Shown here: positions 8,697-16,407 of the stretch, in pieces
Position numbering within the stretch: position 1 is the stretch's first letter
How the letters are laid out: each line of letters opens with the position of its first letter
Assembly: GCA_963788975.1 (NCBI GenBank)
Contig: CAWBIJ010000004.1
Location: forward strand, 62,001-126,000
Length of the DNA stretch: 64,000 nt
Direction: 5' to 3'
DNA from: VRUE01 sp963788975
GTDB lineage: Bacteria; Actinomycetota; Thermoleophilia; Solirubrobacterales; 70-9
Position numbers and translations under genes: made by a program
Notes under the pieces: generated by a model
Databases searched by the model: none
What the model was told of the DNA's origin: nothing
What the model saw: the letters and a program-made list of their open reading frames with translations, nothing else

Positions 8697-11123
8697 CTAC
8701 GCTGCTTCGACGTCGGCGCGGGAGGCAGGACGCTCGGTGGCGGGGGCCTCGCCGACCATACCGACGGAAGCGGCATCTTCCTCCTCGTGGGCGACACCCG
8801 CGAAGGGGGGTGGGGCGGTCGCCTCCTCGGCTTCCCGGGGCAGGCGGCGCGAGACGACCTTGGTGACGCCGTCATCGCCCATCGTCACGCCGTAGAGGAC
8901 GTCGGCGGCGTCCATCGTCCGCTTCTGGTGGGTGACGATCACGAACTGGGCGCGATCGGAGAAGCGGCGGATCAGCTGCAGGAAGCGGTCGATGTTGGCG
9001 TCGTCGAGCGCTGCCTCGACCTCGTCGAGGATGTAGAAGGGGCAGGGCCGGGCGAGGAAGACAGCGAAGACGAAGGCCAACGCGACAAGCGACTTCTCTC
9101 CGCCGGAGAGCAGCGAGAGCTTGCGGGTCGACTTGCCCGCCGGAGTGACCTCGATCTCGACCCCGAGCTCCTCGCGTTCCTCTTCGCCCTCCTCCCCGTC
9201 CTCGGCGCCCGCTCCCTCGGCGACATCCTCGGCATCGCGGACAGCGCGCAGGGCGACGCGGCGTAGTCGCCCTCGACCTCCGGGAAAGAGGTGCTCGACC
9301 ATCTCCTCGAAGTTCTTCGCCGTGCCCTCGAAGGTCTGCTCGAAGGCGCGCTCGATCTCGCGGTCGATGTCCCGGATCAGCGCCTCCAGCTCGTGCATCC
9401 CCCGCTCCGTGTCCTCGCGCTGAGCTTGCAGCGTCTCGACGTGGTCGCGCGCCTCCTCGTACTCGCGCTCGGCCAGCGGGTTGACCGGGCCGATCTGGGC
9501 GCGGCGGCGCTCCAGGCGCTCGAGCCGGCGGTCGATCTCGGCCCGCTCCTCCTCGCCGACCGGCTGCTCCCAGCTCTCGATCGACTCGCCGAGCCGCTCG
9601 ACGATCGAAGCCAGATCTTTCGCCGCCTCGGAGCGACGGTCGCCGAGATGGGCAGCCTCGACCTCCGCCGCGGTCAGCTTGTCGGAGGCGGTCTTCATCT
9701 CCGCCTGCAGCTCGTACTCGCGCTGTGAGCAGGCGCGCATCTCCTCGGCGATCTCGTCGCCGTCGCCGGGGTCGCCGACGACGCGGCCCTCGATCCGCTC
9801 GACCCGGGCGCGAATCGCCGCCTCGGCGACGAGGGCCGCCTCTGCCGCAGCCTTGACGTCATCGAGCAGCGCCTCACCCGCTGCGAGCCGCGCTCGCAGC
9901 GCCTCCCGGTGGCGCTCACCAAGCAGTCCCTGCGCGCGCCGCGCGTGGCGCGCCGCCCGCTCGGCGCCACTGCGAACCGCGTCGAGCGCCTTCTCGCGGG
10001 TCGGCTCGGCGGCGTCTGCGGAGCGGGCCTGAGCCAACCCCTCGGCGGCCCCGGCGAGGCCGGACTCGACCTCGGCCAGCTCCCCCTCCAGCTTGCGGCT
10101 GCGCTCACCGGGTGCGCCGCCGGCGCCAACGTCGAGGGTCAGTGGGCCGAGCTCGGCCTGTAGCGACTCGATTCCGGCGGCGAGCTCACGCTCGCGATCG
10201 GCGAGGCTCGCACCCCTCACCGCGATCCGCTGCTGCTCGCCGCGCAGGCCGGTCAGCTGGCCCCAGGCCTGGGTGCGCTCGCGATCGCGGGCTGCGAAGC
10301 GCTCCTCCGCCTCCCGTCGCCGCTCGCTGACCTCGGTGAGGCGACGCTCGAGCTCTGCCCGCTCGGCCCTGGCCTGCTCCGCCACCCGCTGGGCGGCTAG
10401 CGCGCGGTCCTCGCCGCTGCGCAGCTCCTCGGAGACCAGGTGGCCGCGCAGCTCCAGTTCCTCGCGCTCGATCCGCGCCCCCAGCTCGGCGGCCTGCGCC
10501 TGGCGCTTGAGTGGCCGCAACCGCGCGCGCGCCTCGCGCTCGAGGTCGAGCGCCCGGTCGAGGTTGTCGCGGGCGGCGCGCAGCTTCAGCTCGGCGCGGC
10601 GGCGGCGCTTGCGGTGCTTGCCCAATCCGGCCGCCTCCTCGATCAGGAGGCGGCGCTCGCGCGGCTTCGAGTGGACGATCGACTCGACCCTCCCCTGGCT
10701 GATCACCGAGTGCATCTCTCGCCCGAGGTTGGCGTCGGAGAGGACCTCGACCACGTCGACGAGGCGGCAGCGGGCGCCGTTGAGGCGGTAGCCGCCGTCG
10801 CCGGCGCGGTCGAGACGGCGGCTGACCGCGATCTCGGAGAGCTCGGTGGCGGCGCGGCCCTCGGAGTTGTCGATCACCACCTCGACCTCGGCGGCACGGC
10901 GCTGGCCGACACCCTTGCCGCCGGCCGAGATCACGTCTTGCATCGAGGCGCCGCGAATCGCGCCGGGGCTCTGCTCGCCCAACGCCCACAGCACCGCGTC
11001 GGTGATGTTCGACTTGCCGGAGCCGTTGGGACCGACGATCACGCTGACGCCAGGCGAGAACTCCAGCCTCGCCCGCTCGGGGAACGACTTGAACCCCTTC
11101 ATCTCGATCGATCTCAGATACAT
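8697..11123 (-). CDS. smc: SMC-like chromosome segregation ATPase, short and apparently hinge-less
   Basis: SMC proteins form the ATPase of bacterial condensin with ScpA and ScpB, both encoded in this window. The N-terminal head is typical: MYLRSIEMKGFKSF, Walker A GPNGSGKS (31-38), Q-loop region VISQGRVESIV, and EEAAGLGKHRKRR. The C-terminal head is also typical: signature LLSGGEKSLVALAF near 670-684, Walker B FYILDEVEAALDDAN near 697-711, and VTHQKRTMDAAD. The protein is only 808 aa against about 1,150-1,200 for normal SMC. The ~430 residues between the heads are uniformly charged, Ala/Glu/Arg-rich helix. I see no globular hinge domain and no Rad50-type CxxC zinc hook. A 70-residue acidic/Pro tail follows the head. 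Confidence 0.92.
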   Translation of the reverse strand: MYLRSIEMKGFKSFPERARLEFSPGVSVIVGPNGSGKSNITDAVLWALGEQSPGAIRGASMQDVISAGGKGVGQRRAAEVEVVIDNSEGRAATELSEIAVSRRLDRAGDGGYRLNGARCRLVDVVEVLSDANLGREMHSVISQGRVESIVHSKPRERRLLIEEAAGLGKHRKRRRRAELKLRAARDNLDRALDLEREARARLRPLKRQAQAAELGARIEREELELRGHLVSEELRSGEDRALAAQRVAEQARAERAELERRLTEVSERRREAEERFAARDRERTQAWGQLTGLRGEQQRIAVRGASLADRERELAAGIESLQAELGPLTLDVGAGGAPGERSRKLEGELAEVESGLAGAAEGLAQARSADAAEPTREKALDAVRSGAERAARHARRAQGLLGERHREALRARLAAGEALLDDVKAAAEAALVAEAAIRARVERIEGRVVGDPGDGDEIAEEMRACSQREYELQAEMKTASDKLTAAEVEAAHLGDRRSEAAKDLASIVERLGESIESWEQPVGEEERAEIDRRLERLERRRAQIGPVNPLAEREYEEARDHVETLQAQREDTERGMHELEALIRDIDREIERAFEQTFEGTAKNFEEMVEHLFPGGRGRLRRVALRAVRDAEDVAEGAGAEDGEEGEEEREELGVEIEVTPAGKSTRKLSLLSGGEKSLVALAFVFAVFLARPCPFYILDEVEAALDDANIDRFLQLIRRFSDRAQFVIVTHQKRTMDAADVLYGVTMGDDGVTKVVSRRLPREAEEATAPPPFAGVAHEEEDAASVGMVGEAPATERPASRADVEAA

Positions 11124-11131
11124 CTCAGCTC

Positions 11132-11296
11132 AGACGACTGACTCCAATTGACGTGTCCGCGGGGGCGCGACTGGCCAAGCTGGGCGGTGCACGCGGCCGC
11201 AGCGCGTAGCAGCGCTACGCGCGAGGATCGCGGGTGCCGATCCAGCGCCGTGCCGGGCGCGTCATCCGGGGGTGTGGCAATTGGAGTCATTCGTCT
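11132..11296. repeat. Inverted-repeat element in the smc-rnc intergenic gap
   Basis: The arms 11132-11150 and 11278-11296 are complementary at 18 of 19 positions (ACTCCAATTG / CAATTGGAGT core). The interior holds a 9-bp hairpin, GCGCGTAGC-agc-GCTACGCGC, at 11202-11222. The element fills most of the 241-bp gap between rnc (upstream) and smc (downstream) on the minus strand. No coding ORF is supported there. It resembles the other palindromic elements of the window in layout but lacks the TTTTTCG inner stem. Confidence 0.55.
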
Positions 11297-11364
11297 TAGG
11301 TCTCGCACGGAAGCGTGTCGGTGGACAGGGTAAGGCTCGCGGGTGGGCCGGACGCGAAGCACGC

Positions 11365-12051
11365 CTAGACGTCTTCCAGTCGCTTCAGCGCTTCCTCGGC
11401 CGCGGCCTGCTCAGCCGCCTTCTTGCTCCTGCCCTCTCCCCTGCCCACCCGCTCGGAGTCGACGATCGCCTCGACCTCGAAGCTCCGCTTGTGCGGCGGG
11501 CCCGCTTCGGCGATCACCTTGTAGGCGACCCGGGCCTGGCGGCGCGCCAGCAGCTCCTGCAGCGCCGACTTGAAGTCGGTCGTCGTCTCGGCCGCGAGCT
11601 CGACCCGGGCGGTGAAGGCGCCAGCGACCGCAGCCGCGGTGCGCTCGTAGCCGAAAGCGAGGAAGCAGGCCCCGATCAATGCCTCGGTCACCTCCGGCAG
11701 GGGGCGCTCGCCGGCGAGCAGCACCGCTGCCGGGATCGCCTCCTCGCGCTCCGGCTCGGCCGCTTCGAGCATTTCCGGAACGCCGAGCTCGCGCCCGACC
11801 TCGGCGCAGGAGACGCCGCTCACCGCCTGGTTGTGGATCTTGGTCAGCCCGCCAGCGTCGACCGTGGCGAAACGCTCCAAGAGGCCGGATGCGACCGTCA
11901 GCGCGAGCACGCTGTCGCCGAGGTAGGCGAGGCGCTCGTAGGAGTCGACTCGGTCCTCGGTCCAGGAGGAGTGGGTCAGCGCCTGCCGGCGCAGGTCGTC
12001 GGGCAGGCCCTCGACCAGCTCGGCCAGTGTGCCCTGCGGCGAAGCCGTCAA
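11365..12051 (-). CDS. rnc: Ribonuclease III with altered active-site carboxylates
   Basis: RNase III cleaves double-stranded RNA in rRNA processing and RNA turnover. The 228-aa protein has the nuclease domain (ALTHSSW, YERLAYLGDSVLAL, LPEVTEALIGACFL) and a C-terminal dsRBD (DFKSALQELLARR, FEVEAIV, GRSKKAAEQAAAEEAL). The signature normally reads ERLEFLGD; here it reads ERLAYLGD, so the second acidic residue is Ala42 while E39 and D46 remain. The normal D-x-x-E-A-L-I-G is E120-V-T-E123. Thus one metal ligand is lost and another is a conservative Asp-to-Glu change relative to the four canonical carboxylates. Activity may be reduced or changed. It overlaps acpP by 4 nt. Confidence 0.9.
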   Translation of the reverse strand: MTASPQGTLAELVEGLPDDLRRQALTHSSWTEDRVDSYERLAYLGDSVLALTVASGLLERFATVDAGGLTKIHNQAVSGVSCAEVGRELGVPEMLEAAEPEREEAIPAAVLLAGERPLPEVTEALIGACFLAFGYERTAAAVAGAFTARVELAAETTTDFKSALQELLARRQARVAYKVIAEAGPPHKRSFEVEAIVDSERVGRGEGRSKKAAEQAAAEEALKRLEDV

Positions 12052-12293
12052 ACCTTGGCGTGCTCGACGACGAACGCGACCGCGTCGCCGACGGTCTCGA
12101 TCCGCGCCGCCTGCTGCTCGGAGACCGAGATCCCGTAGCGGTCCTCGAGCTCCATCACCAGCTCGTAGAGATCAAGTGAGTCCGCGTCGAGATCCTCCTT
12201 GAAGCGGGTCCCCTCCTCGATCTTGGTCGCGTCCACTTCCAGCTCCTCGGCGAGGTGGCTGCGGACGAGGGTGAGGATGTCCTCGCGAGTCAC
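12048..12293 (-). CDS. acpP: Acyl carrier protein
   Basis: This 81-aa ACP carries acyl chains on a 4'-phosphopantetheine arm attached to the serine of DADSLDLYELVMELED (S39 from the GTG start). GTG at 12291-12293 is chosen because ACP homology begins there (VTREDILTLVRSHLAEEL); the open frame extends upstream into the plsX region without similarity. It lies 14 nt after plsX and overlaps rnc by 4 nt, giving the common plsX-acpP-rnc order. Confidence 0.95.
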   Translation of the reverse strand: MTREDILTLVRSHLAEELEVDATKIEEGTRFKEDLDADSLDLYELVMELEDRYGISVSEQQAARIETVGDAVAFVVEHAKV

Positions 12294-12306
12294 CCGACGG
12301 TTCCTA

Positions 12307-13329
12307 TCACGCGCCGTCGGCCAGCGAGTCACGGGTGGCACCGCCGGCCTCGAGCAAGGACGCGGTCCGACCCACCGCGTCGACCTCGACGCAGCGGGCG
12401 GCCAAGCGCACCGCGTTGGCGATCCCCTCCGCCCCCGAGCTGCCGTGGCCGACGACGGCGACGCCGCGCAGGCCGAGCAGGACGGCGCCGCCGATCGCGT
12501 CTGGGTCCATCTCGCGCCGCAGCCCACCCAGGGCGGGGCGAAGCAGCACGCCGCCGAGGGCGGCGAGCGGGTTGGAGCGGGCGGCCTCGCGGATCGCCCC
12601 GGTCAGGGTGCGCGCGGTGCCCTCCATCAGCTTCAGGGCAACGTTGCCGGTGAAGCCGTCGGTGACGACGACGTCCGCCACGCCGGCCGGGAGGTCGCGA
12701 CCCTCGACGTTGCCGATGAAATCGATTCCGGCGGCCGCGGAGAGCGGCTCGCGCGCCGCGACCACCTCCTCTCGACCCTTGCCCGCCTCCTCGCCGACCG
12801 AGAGCAGGCCCACGCGTGGTCGCGCGACTCCCAGCACCGCCTCGCTGAAGGCTGCGCCGAGGAAGGCGAACTGGATCAGGTGCTGGGCACGCACCTCGAC
12901 GTTGGCGCCGACGTCGAGGAAGAGCGTCGGCTGCCCGCCGGGGGTGGGCAGCTGCACCGCGAGGGCCGGGCGCTGCACGCCGCGCAGCCGCCGCAGGCCG
13001 AAGGTGGCGGCGGCCATCGCCGCCCCGGTGGAGCCGACGCTTGCCATCGCCGCGCAGCGCCCCTCGGCCACGTCGGCGACGGCGCGGACCACCGATGCCC
13101 CCCCCTTCGCCCGAACCGCCGGCACCGCCTCCTCCTGGTTGGAGATCCACTCCGCGCTCGGCGCGACCTCCACGCCATCGACGCCGTCGAGGCCCAACTC
13201 GTCCGGGGGGCCGAAGACGCGTACGCCGATCCCATCCGCCGCGGCCCGCCTCGCCCCGTCGGCGAGCACGTCGAAGCCCTGCTCGGCCCCGAACCCGTCC
13301 AGGGCGACGGTCACGCCGCGCCCGGCCAC
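12307..13329 (-). CDS. plsX: Phosphate acyltransferase PlsX
   Basis: PlsX converts acyl-ACP to acyl-phosphate, the donor for PlsY in phospholipid synthesis. The 340-aa protein shows VALDGFGAEQG at the N-terminus (normally MGGD; the substitution is worth noting). It also shows VRAKGGASVVRAV, ASVGSTGAAMAAATFGL, LFLDVGANVEVRAQHL, VGLLSVGEEAGKG and VVTDGFTGNVALKLMEG. GTG at 13327-13329 is the start, 3 nt after rpmF, and the next gene is acpP, its partner's carrier. Confidence 0.94.
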   Translation of the reverse strand: MAGRGVTVALDGFGAEQGFDVLADGARRAAADGIGVRVFGPPDELGLDGVDGVEVAPSAEWISNQEEAVPAVRAKGGASVVRAVADVAEGRCAAMASVGSTGAAMAAATFGLRRLRGVQRPALAVQLPTPGGQPTLFLDVGANVEVRAQHLIQFAFLGAAFSEAVLGVARPRVGLLSVGEEAGKGREEVVAAREPLSAAAGIDFIGNVEGRDLPAGVADVVVTDGFTGNVALKLMEGTARTLTGAIREAARSNPLAALGGVLLRPALGGLRREMDPDAIGGAVLLGLRGVAVVGHGSSGAEGIANAVRLAARCVEVDAVGRTASLLEAGGATRDSLADGA

Positions 13330-13331
13330 GG

Positions 13332-13547
13332 TTACTCCGCTTTGTCGGTGGCGGCCGCGGTCGGATCGACCACTTTGTGCTCGATCACCTCGCGCCCGGC
13401 ATAGGTGCCGCAGGTGGGACAGACGCGATGGGGCAACCGGGGGCTGTGGCAGCGCGGGCAGTTGTTCAGCCGCGCCTTGCCGGCTTTGTGCTGCGCACGC
13501 CGCTTGTCGCGCCGGGCGCTGGAAGTTCTCTTCTTCGGGACCGCCAT
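13332..13547 (-). CDS. rpmF: Ribosomal protein bL32 (zinc-ribbon form)
   Basis: This 71-aa L32 starts MAVPKKRTSSARRDKRRAQHK and carries two CxxC pairs, CPRC (30-33) and CPTC (43-46), so it is the zinc-binding type. A short C-terminal Ala/Thr-rich extension follows VIEHKVV. It is placed between the DUF177 gene and plsX, the usual yceD-rpmF-plsX order. Confidence 0.96.
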   Translation of the reverse strand: MAVPKKRTSSARRDKRRAQHKAGKARLNNCPRCHSPRLPHRVCPTCGTYAGREVIEHKVVDPTAAATDKAE

Positions 13548-13573
13548 GAGCGCGGAATCGTAGCGGGTGGCCC

Positions 13574-14104
13574 CTACTCCAGCTTCAGCTCGTCCAGCTT
13601 GGACCAGGGAGAGTCGCCCTCGGTGTCATGTTCGTGGGCAGCCGGATCGGCGTCGTTGAGGGACTCGCCGCAGACCGGGCAGAGGCCGGCGCAGTCGGGG
13701 CGGCAGAGGACGCGGGACGGCGTGGCGAGCGCCGCCGCGTCGTGGGCCCAGCGGCTCAGGTCGAGCTCGTCGTCGACCACGTAGGGGCTGCGCAGCTCCT
13801 CGTCGTCGGTATCGCGCTGGTCGACCTCTCGGGCGTCCACCTCGGTATCCACAGCGGCGCCCTCGAGGCAGCGCATACACGGGCCGTCGAGATGAAGGGG
13901 GAAGCGCAGGCGGAAGGCGTACCCACTGCTCTGCCGCGAGACGTCGATCCTGGCGTCGACGGATTCGGCCTCGACGACGTAGGACTGCCCGCCGAGATCG
14001 AGTGCCTCGAGGCGAACCGGCAGGTCCAGCCGCCTGCCCTCGCCGTAGGCGAGATCGAGGCGCGCCAAGTCGACGATGGTGGTTGGGGTTCGAGCCATCA
14101 GCAC
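13574..14104 (-). CDS. yceD: YceD/DUF177 family protein
   Basis: DUF177 (YceD) proteins are small conserved proteins encoded directly upstream of rpmF and implicated in 23S rRNA accumulation. This 176-aa protein has the conserved CMRCLE motif, and near the C-terminus the Cys-rich RPDCAGLCPVCGESLND that probably binds zinc. An ATG at 14104 gives MLMARTP; the second Met is an alternative start. It is divergent from the methyltransferase gene that starts at 14154, leaving 49 bp. Confidence 0.9.
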   Translation of the reverse strand: MLMARTPTTIVDLARLDLAYGEGRRLDLPVRLEALDLGGQSYVVEAESVDARIDVSRQSSGYAFRLRFPLHLDGPCMRCLEGAAVDTEVDAREVDQRDTDDEELRSPYVVDDELDLSRWAHDAAALATPSRVLCRPDCAGLCPVCGESLNDADPAAHEHDTEGDSPWSKLDELKLE

Positions 14105-14153
14105 TCCTCCGCTTCGCCCGCTCTTACGATGGCACCTCGGACGAGATTACGAA

Positions 14154-14648
14154 ATGGACCGATTCGACTGGACACCGGACGAGTACTTGACGCGGATCCG
14201 CGCCCGGATCCCGCGCTATGACGAGCTGCAGGAGCAGGCGGTCGCGGCGATCCCCTTCCCGCCAGAGCGCGTCCTCGAGCTGGGGATGGGGACGGGGGAG
14301 ACGACGCGGCGATTGATCGAGGCCCACCCCGACTCCTGGGTGATCGGACTCGACTCCAGCCCCGACATGGTCTTCCGCGCCCGCCAGACCTACGACGACG
14401 TCCAGCTGGCCCGGATGGAGGACCCCCTCCCCGACGGCCCCTGGGACCTAGTCATCTCCGTGCTCTCGGTCAACGACCTCAGCGACGAGCAGAAGCAAGC
14501 CCTTTTCCGCCGAGTGCGAGATCACTCGCGCTCCCTGGTCATAGGCGACGTCTTCGAGCAAGATCAGTTGGAGAACGTCGTCGAGTGGTGCGACGGCCAG
14601 ATCACCTGGCAAGCCGATGATCTGGCAGTAGTAAGCGCCGTGTATTGA
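14154..14648 (+). CDS. Class I SAM-dependent methyltransferase
   Basis: This 164-aa protein has motif I VLELGMGTGETTRRL, the acidic end of beta-2 (VIGLDSSPDMV) and a WDLVISVLSVNDL motif IV. It is therefore a Rossmann-fold SAM methyltransferase of the small class. The substrate cannot be told from the sequence. ATG at 14154 is preferred; the frame is open further upstream but there overlaps yceD on the other strand. Its stop codon (14646-14648) sits at the first bases of a nested palindrome that could act as its terminator. Confidence 0.82.
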   Translation: MDRFDWTPDEYLTRIRARIPRYDELQEQAVAAIPFPPERVLELGMGTGETTRRLIEAHPDSWVIGLDSSPDMVFRARQTYDDVQLARMEDPLPDGPWDLVISVLSVNDLSDEQKQALFRRVRDHSRSLVIGDVFEQDQLENVVEWCDGQITWQADDLAVVSAVY

Positions 14649-14759
14649 GAGGGTCGGGCGACCCTCAAAGCGGCTTGTACTTTTTCGGCCGTATGCCCCA
14701 ACGGCAGCCAGCGACGCGTCACCGAAAAAGTTGAGCGACGAGGGTCGCCCGACCCTCTC
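14647..14759. repeat. Nested palindromic element (copy 2)
   Basis: The outer arms 14647-14666 and 14740-14759 are perfectly complementary over 20 bp. Each arm is also self-complementary (GGGTCG-GG-CGACCC). An inner 10-bp stem pairs ACTTTTTCGG (14679-14688) with CCGAAAAAGT (14722-14731), with a 33-nt loop. Copy 1 shares the string CTTGTACTTTTTCG. The element fills the gap between two convergent genes (the methyltransferase and the SepIVA-like gene) and could serve as a bidirectional terminator. Confidence 0.82.
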
Positions 14760-14774
14760 CTACACGACCCGCCG

Positions 14775-15260
14775 CTACTGCTGCTCGTCGAGCTCAGCCA
14801 CCGGCTGCTGCTCTTCGTCGCGGCCGGCGAGCCGGTCGCGACCGCGCTGCACGGCGGCGAGGAACTTCTGCAGATTGACCTCGAGCGTGTTGAGGATCTC
14901 GTCGGCGTAGTCCTCGGCGCCGAGGCGAATCTCACGCTCGCGGGCGCGGGCGTCCTCGACGATCTCGTCGGCGGCACGCTCGGCCTGCTTGGTGACCTCC
15001 TCGTCGGAGATCAGGCGGGCCTGCTGCTCGCGCGCCTCGCGCACGATCCGCTCCGCCTCACGTTTGGCCTCGGCGAGCATCTCCTGGCGCTCCTTGACGA
15101 TCCAGCGCGCCTGCTTGATCTCCTCGGGGATCGTCGCCCGCATCTGGTCGAGGAGGTCGTAGATCTCCTCGCGATCCACGCGCACCTGGTCCGTCAGAGG
15201 GACGGGCCGGGCGTTGTGGACGACGTCGTCCAGCTTGTCTATGAGGACCAGAACGTCCAT
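14775..15260 (-). CDS. DivIVA-like coiled-coil protein (SepIVA-type)
   Basis: This 161-aa protein has a short N-terminal segment (MDVLVLIDKLDDVVHNARPVPLTDQVRVDREEIYDLLDQM, i.e. start MDVLVLIDKL, core VDREEIYDLLDQM) followed by a long charged coiled coil and a Gln/Glu-rich end. That pattern and its location beside coaD match mycobacterial SepIVA, a septum-associated DivIVA-like protein needed for cell division and elongation. The function is transferred by context and architecture; similarity over the coiled coil alone would be weak evidence. Confidence 0.72.
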   Translation of the reverse strand: MDVLVLIDKLDDVVHNARPVPLTDQVRVDREEIYDLLDQMRATIPEEIKQARWIVKERQEMLAEAKREAERIVREAREQQARLISDEEVTKQAERAADEIVEDARAREREIRLGAEDYADEILNTLEVNLQKFLAAVQRGRDRLAGRDEEQQPVAELDEQQ

Positions 15261-15364
15261 TAGAAGATCGTAAGCCTACGTGTCAGGGGCATTTTCGGTG
15301 AAGAAGCTGTTATTTCCACGGCTTTTTGCAAGCTATCGCCCACCGCAGACCATGTCGCGAAAGC

Positions 15365-15868
15365 CTACCTGTCGCCCAGGCGGTCCGCCATCGCCGCCGC
15401 GACCGGGGCCGGGACGAGATCGGAGACGTCGCCACCGAAGGTGGCCATTTCCTTCACCCCGGTCGAGGAGAGAAAGCTGTACTGAGCCGAGGCGATCACG
15501 TAGATGCTCTCGATCCCCGGGTCGAGCTTGCGGTTCAGCTGCGCCATCTCGAACTCGTACTCGAAGTCGGAGATCGCCCGCATCCCCTTGACGATCGCCT
15601 TCGCGCCGAGTTCGCGGGCGAACTCGACCAGCAGGTTGGAGAAGATCCTCACCTCGACGTTGGGCAGGTCTGCCGTCGCCTCTTCGATGAAGGCGCGGCG
15701 CTCCTCGGCCGTAAACAGGGTCTTCTCCTTGCGAATCGGGTTGTTGACGACGCCGACCACCACCCGCTCGAAGACCCGTGAGGTGCGGGTGATGATGTCG
15801 ACGTGGCCGTTGGTGACCGGGTCGTAGCTGCCTGGGCAGACCACTGTCCCGTTTTGCTCGCCGGTCAT
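15365..15868 (-). CDS. coaD: Phosphopantetheine adenylyltransferase
   Basis: CoaD transfers AMP to 4'-phosphopantetheine in coenzyme A synthesis. This 167-aa protein has the nucleotidyltransferase motif PGSYDPVTNGHVDII (TNGH), NNPIRKEKTLF, the KGMRAISDFEYEFEMAQLN segment and the C-terminal SSTGVKE loop. It overlaps the rsmD end by 4 nt, the usual rsmD-coaD pairing. A 104-nt gap downstream separates it from the SepIVA-like gene; it contains no feature I can support. Confidence 0.96.
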   Translation of the reverse strand: MTGEQNGTVVCPGSYDPVTNGHVDIITRTSRVFERVVVGVVNNPIRKEKTLFTAEERRAFIEEATADLPNVEVRIFSNLLVEFARELGAKAIVKGMRAISDFEYEFEMAQLNRKLDPGIESIYVIASAQYSFLSSTGVKEMATFGGDVSDLVPAPVAAAMADRLGDR

Positions 15869-16405
15869 TTCGATACCCCACCGTAGAAGGAGACGTCGGT
15901 GGCGCCGTAGCGGCGCTGGCGGACCGGCGCCAGGGAGTCGAGGCGGAGCGGCCGTCGCGCGGCGCTCTCTACCACCGCGGTCCCCCCCTCAGCGAGAAGG
16001 CGCGGCAGATGGGTGTCGAGTTCCTGCCCCACGCGGTCGGCGAGTCTATAGGGGGCGTCGACGAAGACGAGGTCGAAGCGAGACCTCCGCGGGAGCATCG
16101 GCCAACCAGCGCGGCACGTCGGCGCGGATCAAGTGGGCACGCTCGCCGAGGCCGAGGTGCTCGACGTTGCCGAGCACCGCCCGGGTGTCGCGGTCGACCA
16201 GCGTCGCCTCGGCGGCGCCGCGCGAAAGAGCCTCGATCGCCAGCGCTCCGGTGCCGCAGTAGAGGTCCAGGACCTGCGCTCCTTCAACGCTGCCCCCGAG
16301 CGCCGAAAAGATCGCCTCGCGGACCCGGTCGGAGGTCGGCCGCACCCGCCAGCCCCGCGGCGCGACGAGGCGCCGGCCCTTCAGCTCTCCCGCAATCACC
16401 CTCAT
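15865..16405 (-). pseudogene. rsmD: 16S rRNA (guanine966-N2)-methyltransferase RsmD, frameshifted
   Basis: RsmD methylates G966 of 16S rRNA. The N-terminal part (ATG at 16405; MRVIAGELKGRRLVAPRG, RPTSDRVREAIFSAL, VLDLYCGTGALAIEALSRGA) reads in one frame down to ...VPRWLADAPAE. The rest (RSRFDLVFVDAPYRLADRVGQEL ... RRYGATDVSFYGG) continues in another frame. The switch falls around 16075-16090, and removing a single base restores a continuous, normal-length RsmD with the DPPY-equivalent DAPY motif. Either the gene is broken, or the sequence carries a one-base error here. Everything else in the protein looks intact, so an error seems at least as likely. Confidence 0.85.
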
Positions 16406-16407
16406 GG

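Noticed and set aside
8697..11123. Interpretation of the short SMC-like gene as Rad50/SbcC
   Set aside because: There is no CxxC zinc hook, and the head motifs, including EEAAGLGKHRKRR and DEVEAALDDAN, are SMC-specific. Proximity to rnc and ftsY also fits smc.
15269..15375. Near-direct repeat AAGCCTACGTGTC / AAGCCTACCTGTC around the coaD 3' end
   Set aside because: It is only about 12 matching bases with one mismatch, one copy being coding. It could be chance, and no flanking element was seen.
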